Assembly: GCA_012735405.1 (NCBI GenBank)
Contig: JAAYHM010000189.1
Coordinates: 1 to 33,960 of the forward strand
From: Tissierellia bacterium
Lineage (GTDB): Bacteria; Bacillota; Clostridia; Tissierellales; Tepidimicrobiaceae
Length of the DNA stretch: 33,960 nucleotides
Reading direction: 5' to 3'
The translations under genes were made by a program, and so were the position numbers. This document shows, piece by piece, positions 26,425-33,960 of the stretch. The notes below the pieces were generated by a model, which did no database searches, had not been told where the DNA came from, and was given only the letters and a program-made list of their open reading frames with translations. The first letter of the stretch is position 1. Each line of letters begins with the position of its first letter.

Positions 26425-27795
26425 TTGTCAGATGTTTCTATTGGGGGGCAGATTTTGCTGCTGTTAGTTTTAATATTTGCAAATGCTGTTTTTGCATGTG
26501 CTGAGATAGCAATAATATCTGCTAATGAAAACAGACTAGAATCTATGAAAAAAGATGGTAATAAAAAAGCTAGTAGGATTTTGTATTTAATTGAAGAACC
26601 TTCCCGCTTTTTATCTACTATCCAAGTAGGTATTACTCTAGCTGGTTTCTTAGCCAGTGCCTTTGCAGCAGATAATTTCTCCGATCCATTAGTAGACTTT
26701 TTAATAAGGGTAGGAGTTAATATAAATCCTGCTACGCTAAATACAATAGCCGTTATATTTATTACCATTATTTTATCCTATTTCACCTTAGTATTTGGGG
26801 AATTAGTACCAAAAAGAATTGCTATGAAAAATCCAGAAAAAATTTCATTAATGGTATCAGGGCTTGTGCTTATACTTTCTAAATTATTCAGTCCACTTGT
26901 ATGGTTGTTAACAAAATCAACAAATGGAATTTTGTGTCTAATTGGCATAGATCCTCATGAATTAGACGATATTGTTACAGAAGATGATATCCGTATGCTG
27001 GTGGATCAGGGCCGACTAAAAGGTTCCATCGATCCTAGTGAACAAGAAATGATACACAATATATTTGAATTTGACAATAAATATGCTCAAGATGTAATGA
27101 CCCATAGAACTGAAGTTAGCCTGCTTTGGTTGGAAGAAAGCGAAGAAGATTGGGAAAAAACTATCTATGAAAGCAGACATACCTATTATCCTGTATGTCA
27201 TGAAAGTACAGATAATGTGATTGGAGTATTAAATACTAAGGATTATTTTAGACTAAAGGATAGGTCGAAAGATAATGTTTTAGACAAAGCAGTACGTCCT
27301 GCATACTTTGTACCTGAAACTGTAAGGACAGATGTGCTTTTTAACAACATGAAACAAAGCCGTAACCATTTTGCAGTTGTATTAGATGATTATGGCGGAA
27401 TGGCTGGAATAATAACCATTAACGACCTGTTGGAACAATTAGTCGGAAATCTTGATGATGATACAACTGTACCTGTTGAGCCACCAATGATTGAAAGAAT
27501 AGACTCAAAAACTTGGAAAATCCAAGGACATACTCCTGTAGAATTAGTAGCTGAACAATTGGGTATAAATCTTCCGGACATAGATGAGTATGACACTTTT
27601 GGAGGATTTGTCTTTGGTATGTTAGGTACAGTCCCAGCTGATGGAAGTACTCCTGAATTGGATGTTTTAAACCTTCACATTAAAGTAACATCCATTAAGG
27701 ACCATAGGATGGAAAGGGCTGTTGTATATATAAATGAAAAAAAAGAAGATAATAATGAAGAACCCCAATTAAAAGTTGTTAATGGAAAAGGGTAG
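26425..27795 (+). CDS. Hemolysin-family CNNM/CBS-domain membrane protein (TlyC/CorC-like)
   Basis: 456 aa; N-terminal CNNM TM domain, VTEDDIRMLVDQGRLKGSIDPSEQEMIHNIFEFDNKYAQDVMTHRTEV, CBS pair, CorC_HlyC C-terminal domain; TTG start, RBS AGGAGGT. Confidence 0.92.
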   Translation: MSDVSIGGQILLLLVLIFANAVFACAEIAIISANENRLESMKKDGNKKASRILYLIEEPSRFLSTIQVGITLAGFLASAFAADNFSDPLVDFLIRVGVNINPATLNTIAVIFITIILSYFTLVFGELVPKRIAMKNPEKISLMVSGLVLILSKLFSPLVWLLTKSTNGILCLIGIDPHELDDIVTEDDIRMLVDQGRLKGSIDPSEQEMIHNIFEFDNKYAQDVMTHRTEVSLLWLEESEEDWEKTIYESRHTYYPVCHESTDNVIGVLNTKDYFRLKDRSKDNVLDKAVRPAYFVPETVRTDVLFNNMKQSRNHFAVVLDDYGGMAGIITINDLLEQLVGNLDDDTTVPVEPPMIERIDSKTWKIQGHTPVELVAEQLGINLPDIDEYDTFGGFVFGMLGTVPADGSTPELDVLNLHIKVTSIKDHRMERAVVYINEKKEDNNEEPQLKVVNGKG

Positions 27796-27812
27796 GTATT
27801 CCCTACCCTTAT
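27787..27812. terminator. Short intrinsic terminator between convergent genes
   Basis: AAGGGTAGG-TATT-CCCTACCCTTATTTATT; includes the CNNM stop codon. Confidence 0.6.
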
Positions 27813-27815
27813 TTA

Positions 27816-29156
27816 TTATTCACCTGCTATGGATAGCTTTCTAATCATTATAGATGGTGAACCTACACCATTTGATGCAAATCTAAAATCATTTCCTATT
27901 TCCTCAATATCCATTAGGGTTTGAAAGAAGTTACCAGCAATAGTTATTAAATTTACTGGTTTTGATATTTCACCATTTTCTATTAAATATCCTTGTGCTG
28001 ATAGGGAAAAATCTCCAGATACTGGATTTAACCCAGAATGTAGGCCTTGCACTTCTGTAATCATAAGACCTTTTCCTAATATTTGCATCAATTCATCTAA
28101 GGATTTTTCTCCCTTATCTACATACAGGTTAGTAGTAGAAGTGCTTACATTAGATTTATAGGATCTTCTAAAGCCATTACCTGTAGACTCAACCCCATCT
28201 TTTAAAGCAGATTTCCAGTTATATAGATAGGTTTTAAGCACTCCCTTATCTATTACTTTTTTTGCCTTAGTAGCAGTACCTTCTCCATCAAAGCTGCAGG
28301 AATTAAAACCTTCTTCTATAAATGGATCATCCACCAATGTAAATTTGTTATTTGCAACTTCTTTGTCAATTTTACCTTCAAATAAGGATAGGCCCTTTTG
28401 TACACTATCTGCATATAATACTGAACTAAAAGCCCCTAATATTTCTGCAAAAACATCATTTCTAATTATGACAGGATAGTCTCCTGATTTAATTGGTTTC
28501 CCACCTAAGCGGGATGTGGCTTCATCTACTGCTTCCTTTGCCATAGCTTTATAATCCAGCTCTGAAAAATCTTTAACAATTCTATAGCTTATTCCAGTTT
28601 TAGTATCTTCTTTTTCCTTGGCTACAACCTGTATAAAAGATATGGCTAAATTTCTTTTATCTTCTAAATCCAGTCCTTTTGTATTATATAGATACCTGCT
28701 ATTTTCCTTTTCATTGTATATGCAGTAACTTACAGATACAATTCTTGAATCAAGGCTATAGGCTTCCCTTTCCAAAGACCTTACAAATTCTATTTTGTTT
28801 TCCAGGGGTATTTCTTTAAGTTTAGGATTATAATTATTAAGTTTTTTATACTCTTTTGAACCTCCATAAATAATTTCTTTATCTATTGTATCAATATATT
28901 TCCCATTTTCCTCAGCTTCTTCAATTAACATATTAATAGAAGATTCATCTAATCTTTCAGTATAAGAATATCCCATTTTGCCTTTTGTAATCCCTCTTAA
29001 TGACAAACCTTCTGTTTCTGATATATTGTATCTGTCAATTTCTCCATTAAACACTGCTATTTCTATTTCCTTATTTTGTTCTATATAAGTTTCCATATCA
29101 TCAAATTTATTTTTTCCAGCTTTAAAAATTTTTTCTGACAGCTCCTTGTATGTCAT
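27816..29156 (-). CDS. tldE: TldE/PmbA metalloprotease subunit
   Basis: TldD/PmbA family; GFNSCSFDGEGTATKAKKVIDKGVLKTYLYNWKSA, LHSGLNPVSGDFSLSAQGYLIENGE; internal ATG at 29156 preferred (AGGGGG RBS). Confidence 0.9.
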   Translation of the reverse strand: MTYKELSEKIFKAGKNKFDDMETYIEQNKEIEIAVFNGEIDRYNISETEGLSLRGITKGKMGYSYTERLDESSINMLIEEAEENGKYIDTIDKEIIYGGSKEYKKLNNYNPKLKEIPLENKIEFVRSLEREAYSLDSRIVSVSYCIYNEKENSRYLYNTKGLDLEDKRNLAISFIQVVAKEKEDTKTGISYRIVKDFSELDYKAMAKEAVDEATSRLGGKPIKSGDYPVIIRNDVFAEILGAFSSVLYADSVQKGLSLFEGKIDKEVANNKFTLVDDPFIEEGFNSCSFDGEGTATKAKKVIDKGVLKTYLYNWKSALKDGVESTGNGFRRSYKSNVSTSTTNLYVDKGEKSLDELMQILGKGLMITEVQGLHSGLNPVSGDFSLSAQGYLIENGEISKPVNLITIAGNFFQTLMDIEEIGNDFRFASNGVGSPSIMIRKLSIAGE

Positions 29157-29157
29157 A

Positions 29158-30549
29158 CTATTTATCCCCCTTTCTTCCACCAACAGTTAGTGCTTTAACC
29201 CTTATGGTTGGTTGTCCCACATTGGCTGGTATTGAACCACTTAATGAACCACACATTCCTTGGCCAAAGCTTTGGTTATTTCCAACCATATCTATATTCT
29301 CCAATACTTTAGCACCAGTTCCAATCAAGGTTGCACCCCTTACAGGTTTTGTAATCTTACCATTTTCTATTAAATATCCTTCCATTACTGCAAAGTTAAA
29401 ATCTCCAGTAGCAGGATTTACACTTCCGCCACCTAGTTTTCTAGCAAATAATCCTTTTTCTGTATTAGCTATTATTTCTTCAAAGGTTGAATTACCATTG
29501 GCAATAAAGGTATTGTTCATCCTGGATGTTGGGGGATACTTATAGGATTGTCTTCTGCCAGAGCCTGTTGATTTCATACCCATTCGTTTTCCATTTAGCT
29601 TATCTACTAAATAGGATTTTAGTATTCCATTTTCTATAAGTATATTTCTTTGGGTTGGTGTTCCCTCATCGTCTACATTTGATGAACCCCAACCATTTGG
29701 TATAGAGCCATCATCTATAGCAGTAACCAAGGGAGATGCAATCCTCTCACCCAATTTCCCACTAAATACTGAATTTCCTTTAGCCACAAAAGTTCCCTCC
29801 AGTGAATGGCCACAGGCCTCATGGAAGAGTACTCCTCCAAATTCATTATGAATTACTACAGGCATAACTCCACTTGGACTATAATCTGCTAATATCATTG
29901 TTTTAGCAATTCTTGATGCTTCTTTCCCTATCTCCCTTACATCTATATTATCAAAAAACTCAAAGCCCATGGAAGCACCAGGACCATAAAAGCCTTCCTG
30001 CATTTCCCCATCCCTTGAGGCAATAGATTGGACAGTAAACCTAGTCCTTACCCTTTTATCCTCAACAATTAAACCTTCTGTATTGGCTATAAGTACATTT
30101 TGTTCCTCATCAAAATAATTTGTAGTAACCTGTGAAATAAGTGGGTCATAAGTTTTGGCACTTTCATATCCTTTTTTTAGAAGCTCCACTTTCCTTTTCT
30201 TATCCACTGTATTTGGCAGTGTTTTTATATAATGTTTATTAGGAACAATTGATTTCATCATATTTAAAACAAAATTGTCTTTTTTGGATCTGGCTGCCAG
30301 GGCTACTTCTTTTGCCACTTTTATTAAATTTTCTTCACTAGAATCATTAGTATAGCCATAAGCACTATTTAATTCATCAAATACCCTTATGCCAACTCCA
30401 TAATCCCTGCCAGATATACTATTTTCAATATAGCCTCCAACCATTTTTATATTTGTATTGTATCTATCCTCAACAAATATTTCTGCAAAATCTCCTCCTG
30501 TGGAAAGAGCAGCATAGAGCACATTTTCTATTACTTTTTTACTAAGCAA
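29158..30549 (-). CDS. tldD: TldD metalloprotease subunit
   Basis: 463 aa; HEACGHSLEGTFVAKGNSVF (HExxxH), NVDDEGTPTQRNILIENGILKSYL. Confidence 0.95.
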   Translation of the reverse strand: MLSKKVIENVLYAALSTGGDFAEIFVEDRYNTNIKMVGGYIENSISGRDYGVGIRVFDELNSAYGYTNDSSEENLIKVAKEVALAARSKKDNFVLNMMKSIVPNKHYIKTLPNTVDKKRKVELLKKGYESAKTYDPLISQVTTNYFDEEQNVLIANTEGLIVEDKRVRTRFTVQSIASRDGEMQEGFYGPGASMGFEFFDNIDVREIGKEASRIAKTMILADYSPSGVMPVVIHNEFGGVLFHEACGHSLEGTFVAKGNSVFSGKLGERIASPLVTAIDDGSIPNGWGSSNVDDEGTPTQRNILIENGILKSYLVDKLNGKRMGMKSTGSGRRQSYKYPPTSRMNNTFIANGNSTFEEIIANTEKGLFARKLGGGSVNPATGDFNFAVMEGYLIENGKITKPVRGATLIGTGAKVLENIDMVGNNQSFGQGMCGSLSGSIPANVGQPTIRVKALTVGGRKGDK

Positions 30550-30668
30550 AAAATTACCCCCTTATATCTAGTTTATTTAATTATATAATATTTGGAGAGT
30601 GAAAACATAATTATTTACACATTTTTAACTTTTTAAAAAATTAGTGTTTAAAAATCAAAATTTATAAC

Positions 30669-30697
30669 TTGACTACCCTTTATTTTAGTGATAAAAT
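30669..30697 (+). promoter_or_regulatory. Promoter for trpP T-box transcript
   Basis: TTGACT (30669-30674), 17 nt, TAAAAT (30692-30697). Confidence 0.65.
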
Positions 30698-30732
30698 ATG
30701 AGCAATTTAATTACATAAGATATTTTAATATC

Positions 30733-30980
30733 TAGTTTTGTTGATAGGGAGGAGTAGTTGTACATTTAGTTATAGAGAGCCGGTGAGGGTGGAAAGCTGG
30801 TACGACAATGTACAATGAATGGGCCCTTGAGAAGTAGTGTGAAATGTGAAAGAGTAGCACTACCGTGTGCCGCACGTTACAGCGGATAGGGTATGTTAGT
30901 ACCCGAAAGAGTGGTGCATTGCACAATTTAGGTGGTACCGCGGATTTCATCCGTCCTAATTATTTAGGACGGTTTTTTTA
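30733..30980 (+). promoter_or_regulatory. T-box leader of trpP, specifier TGG (Trp)
   Basis: AGGTGGTACCGCGGA T-box; CCGTCCTAATTATTTAGGACGGTTTTTTT terminator; specifier loop ATGAA-TGG-GCCCTTGAG (TGG at 30820-30822). Confidence 0.92.
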
Positions 30981-31104
30981 TACCTAAAATACAAAAAAAT
31001 GACTGAGCATTAAATAGAAAGGGGTGATTATGATGTGAAGAGAATTCCATGTCAATTCCTTGATTAGAAAATTTACAGCCAATAAAATAAAAGGAGTGTT
31101 TTCT

Positions 31105-31620
31105 ATGAATGTAAAAAGGTTTGTTCTAAATTCTTTCTTACTTGCAATAGGAGTTCTTTTACATCAAATTACTCCACCATTTTTCCTAGGAATGAAACCT
31201 GATTTTTCACTAATAGTACTTTTTATAATACTTTTATTTAATAAGGATTTGAAACTGTGTATAGCCTCTGGATTGGTAGCTGGCATATTTACTGCTTTAA
31301 CAACCAGTTTTCCAGGTGGTCAAGTGGCTAATATAATTGATAAGCTAGTTACAACCATTGTTATATTTCTATCCATAAAGGCATTTAGAAAATATATTAA
31401 AGAACAGCTCTTGGTCATATTTATCATGTCCCTAGGCACCTTAATCAGCGGAACTGTATTTTTGTCTTCTGCAGCATTTATATCAGGACTACCAGGAGAT
31501 TTTTATGAACTGATTTTATTTATAGTTTTACCTGCTGCTTTAATTAATACTATAGTAGGAGTTGTTTTATATAATGTTATAAATGTAAGTATGGAAAGGA
31601 TTAATTTTACCCTTCATTAA
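31105..31620 (+). CDS. trpP: Tryptophan transporter TrpP (membrane)
   Basis: 171 aa; MNVKRFVLNSFLLAIGVLLHQITPPFFLGMKPDFSL...SFPGGQVANIIDK; RBS AAGGAG before ATG 31105; behind Trp T-box. Confidence 0.88.
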   Translation: MNVKRFVLNSFLLAIGVLLHQITPPFFLGMKPDFSLIVLFIILLFNKDLKLCIASGLVAGIFTALTTSFPGGQVANIIDKLVTTIVIFLSIKAFRKYIKEQLLVIFIMSLGTLISGTVFLSSAAFISGLPGDFYELILFIVLPAALINTIVGVVLYNVINVSMERINFTLH

Positions 31621-31622
31621 AA

Positions 31623-31658
31623 ACTGCTTCTTCCTGGTTCGAGCACCGGGAAGAAGCA
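31623..31658 (-). terminator. Intrinsic terminator between convergent genes
   Basis: GCTTCTTCCTGG-TTCGAGCA-CCGGGAAGAAGC; U-rich tract (GTTTTTA) on minus strand. Confidence 0.65.
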
Positions 31659-31672
31659 TCAATTATCTTCCT

Positions 31673-32227
31673 TTAGCCATATAATACCATAGATATATTC
31701 TTAAACAAATTACCATCTAGATCTTTAATTGTGAAAATATCTCCTTCCAATACTCCATAGGTGTGGGGATTGTTTTCCTTCGGCAGGGTAATACTTCCTG
31801 GATTTATTACAAAAAGATTGTCAATTTTTTCAGCCTTAGGTATATGGGTATGGCCATATATAAACACATCTCCCTTGGCTAATTTAGGCATCTTGACTTC
31901 ATTGTATATATGGCCATGGGATAAAAATAGTCTTTTGCCCTCATATAAAATTGTAGAATATGTTGCCATAATGGGAAAATCAAGTACCATTTCATCTACT
32001 TCACTATCGCAATTTCCCCTTACTGCTATTATTTTATCACTGTAACCATTAAGTACTTCAGCTACCCTTTTAGGATTATATTCTTTAGGTAAAGGATTTC
32101 TAGCTCCATGATATAGTACATCTCCCAATAATACTATATAATCAGCCTTTTCATCTTTAAATCTTTCCAGTGCCTTCATTAAATAATATACTGAGCCATG
32201 TATGTCTGACATAAAAAATAATTTCAT
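31673..32227 (-). CDS. YfcE/MJ0936-type metallophosphoesterase
   Basis: 184 aa; MSDIHGS, LLGDVLYHG, VRGNCDSE, LSHGH, YGHTHIP motifs. Confidence 0.92.
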   Translation of the reverse strand: MKLFFMSDIHGSVYYLMKALERFKDEKADYIVLLGDVLYHGARNPLPKEYNPKRVAEVLNGYSDKIIAVRGNCDSEVDEMVLDFPIMATYSTILYEGKRLFLSHGHIYNEVKMPKLAKGDVFIYGHTHIPKAEKIDNLFVINPGSITLPKENNPHTYGVLEGDIFTIKDLDGNLFKNISMVLYG

Positions 32228-32248
32228 CCTTGTACCTCCTATTTTTAT

Positions 32249-32614
32249 CTATTTACTTTCTTCAACAAATTGAATCTTTAATCCATTGGGATCCAGTATG
32301 AAGAAAAATCTTGTATTTGGATTGGGCTGAAAGGGGCCACTGTGAATTTCAATCCCTTTTTCCTTTACAAATTCCATCTTTTTATCTAATGAATCCACCT
32401 TAAATCCTAAGGAAATATCTTCCCCAATATTAACTTCCTTTTTACTTTTATCATAAATTAACTCTATTTTAGTCTCCCCTTCTCCCAGAAACACAATCTC
32501 CATTTCTGGGCCAGCTTTAAATCTGGTTTTCTCTTTAAGTCCAACTATCTCCCTATAGAATTTTAAGGACTCCTCCATATCTTTAACATGTATAGTACAC
32601 CAGGAAAGTTTCAT
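32249..32614 (-). CDS. VOC (glyoxalase/bleomycin-resistance) family protein
   Basis: MKLSWCTIHVKDMEESLKFYREIVGLKE...FFILDPNGLKIQFVEE; internal ATG at 32614 preferred. Confidence 0.88.
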   Translation of the reverse strand: MKLSWCTIHVKDMEESLKFYREIVGLKEKTRFKAGPEMEIVFLGEGETKIELIYDKSKKEVNIGEDISLGFKVDSLDKKMEFVKEKGIEIHSGPFQPNPNTRFFFILDPNGLKIQFVEESK

Positions 32615-32757
32615 GAATATCCCCCCCATAAATATTTTGCCTGATTATATAAAAATTATATCACTCTTTGCTGCCATCATGAATATACTTTATATTAAAT
32701 AAAATCCTGTCATCAGCATGGGTAAAAAGATTAATTAATAAAAATTATAAAAAATTG

Positions 32758-33086
32758 TTGACTTTTTAAAAAATTGTGCTAAGATAGTTATTAAAATTAT
32801 TTAAATGCTGTGATGGAGAGAAAGATATCTTATCTTATTTACAGAGAGTTGGGTAAGGTGAGAGCCAACAATAAGAGGATATGTAATATTCACTCCTGAG
32901 CAGATTCGTTAAAAGAGAATTCTCGAGTAGACGAATCCGAAAGCCCATCGTTACAGGGGATAGGACTGTTAGGTCTGATTTAGAGGGGTGACTTTTGTCA
33001 CAAATAGGGTGGTACCGCGGAGTATAATCTTTCGTCCCTATAAAACAAGTTATAACTTGTTTTATAGGAGCGAAAGATTTTTTTAT
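32758..33086 (+). promoter_or_regulatory. Promoter plus T-box leader of ABC transporter, specifier TTC (Phe)
   Basis: TTGACT (32758-32763)/TAAGAT promoter; Stem I base CTG-TGAT-GGAG with CTCC-TGAG-CAG; specifier loop GTAATA-TTC-A (TTC at 32889-32891); AGGGTGGTACCGCGG; terminator AATCTTTCGTCCCTATAAAACAAG.../...CTTGTTTTATAGGAGCGAAAGATTTTTTT. Confidence 0.9.
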
Positions 33087-33174
33087 TACCTTTTTTAGCC
33101 TAGGCTAATGTACAAATACTCTAATTCAATAATTTAAACTAATTAACAAATAATCCATAGGGGAGGATTTAAAC

Positions 33175-33960
33175 ATGAAAAAATATATAAGCAAATTAAT
33201 GATATTAGCATTAGTAGGGATGCTTATTTTAAATGGCTGTAGTGTTGGAAACAGCAAAGCAGAAGAAGAAAAAAATGAATCCACTTACACAATAGGAATT
33301 GTACAACTAGCAGAACATCCTGCTTTAGATGATGCAAGAATTGGATTTGAAGATGGTCTAAAAGAATTAGGAGTAAATGCAGAAATTATATATCAAAATG
33401 CTCAAGGTGACATTCCAACTACTGTAAGTATATCTGAAAAATTTGTTAAAGATCAGGTAGATTTAATATATGCCATTGCAACTCCTGCAGCACAAAGTGC
33501 TAAGCAAGCAGCCCAGGATATACCTGTATTGTTCAGTGCAGTTACTGATCCAGTGGAATCTGGAATAGTTGAGGATTGGGAAAATGTAGGTGGCAATGTA
33601 ACTGGTACTTCAGATAAGGCACCAGTAGAAGCCCAATTAAAGATGTTTAAGGAAATTGATCCAAGTATTGAAACAATAGGTATCATATACAATACAAGTG
33701 AGACCAATTCAGAAATTCAAATAAAGGAAGTTGAAAAATTAGCTCCCAAGGAGGGTTTAAAGGTCGAAAAAATTGGTATAAGTTCAGTAAATGAAATGCC
33801 CCAAGCATTAGATTCATTATTAAGTAAGGTTGGTGCCTTATATGCCTTAAGCGACAATTTAGTTGCTTCATCTGTAGAACTAGTTGCTAATAAATTAATT
33901 GAAAAGAATATGATATCAGTTTGTGCTGAAGAATCCCAAGTAGGTGGAGGCCTTTTAATA
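33175..33960 (+). CDS. ABC transporter substrate-binding lipoprotein, TrpX-like (3' truncated by window)
   Basis: ATG with RBS GGGAGG; lipobox LILNGC; YTIGIVQLAEHPALDDARIGFEDGLKELG...DLIYAIATPAAQSAKQAAQDIPVLFSAVTDPVESGIV typical of the ABC_sub_bind/TrpX family. Confidence 0.9.
   Translation, partial: MKKYISKLMILALVGMLILNGCSVGNSKAEEEKNESTYTIGIVQLAEHPALDDARIGFEDGLKELGVNAEIIYQNAQGDIPTTVSISEKFVKDQVDLIYAIATPAAQSAKQAAQDIPVLFSAVTDPVESGIVEDWENVGGNVTGTSDKAPVEAQLKMFKEIDPSIETIGIIYNTSETNSEIQIKEVEKLAPKEGLKVEKIGISSVNEMPQALDSLLSKVGALYALSDNLVASSVELVANKLIEKNMISVCAEESQVGGGLLI

Noticed and set aside
27816-30549. tldD/tldE as possible RiPP-maturation locus
   Set aside because: TldD/E can process RiPP-type peptides, but no precursor-like small ORF, transporter or modification enzyme is adjacent; treated as the ordinary housekeeping pair.
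31630-31655. GGTTCGAGCACC resembling a tRNA T-arm
   Set aside because: It is the loop region of a terminator hairpin between convergent genes; no acceptor, D or anticodon arms can be drawn around it.
33453-33871. Minus-strand ORFs opposite the ABC substrate-binding gene
   Set aside because: Antisense to a strongly supported CDS with lipobox and T-box leader.

Overview
AT-rich chromosomal window that looks like an anaerobic Firmicute/Clostridia, judged from gene content and codon usage. No rRNA, tRNA, CRISPR array, prophage or transposase was seen. Left to right: 3' end of an NlpC/P60 protein; trpS(-); cysE(-) and cysK(-); a YyaL/DUF255 thioredoxin-domain protein(-); an RND efflux pump plus TetR operon(-); a 2-oxoacid:ferredoxin oxidoreductase operon with two alpha/gamma-fusion paralogues around one beta(-); a cysteine desulfurase(-) divergent from a YedE/TusA-like/DUF3343 sulfur or selenium cluster(+); a DUF1538 membrane protein plus tandem-PII protein operon(-); sufCBDSU(-); a MarR regulator(-); a YhhN-like membrane protein(-); a CNNM/CBS hemolysin-family protein(+) behind an attenuator-like leader; tldD/tldE(-); trpP(+); a phosphodiesterase(-) and a VOC protein(-); and the start of a TrpX-like ABC solute-binding protein(+). 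Four T-box leaders are readable, with apparent specifiers TGG (trpS), TGC (cysK-cysE), TGG (trpP) and TTC (ABC transporter). Best leads: (1) near-identical TTGCGTTCGCAA-type palindromes on the -35 boxes of both the suf operon and the adjacent marR gene, whose product ends in a CX2CX3C cluster; (2) a two-domain PII-like protein paired with an internally duplicated DUF1538 transporter; (3) an unassigned attenuator leader on the CNNM gene; (4) the alpha-beta-alpha' oxidoreductase whose beta subunit has Gln at an expected Fe-S ligand position.
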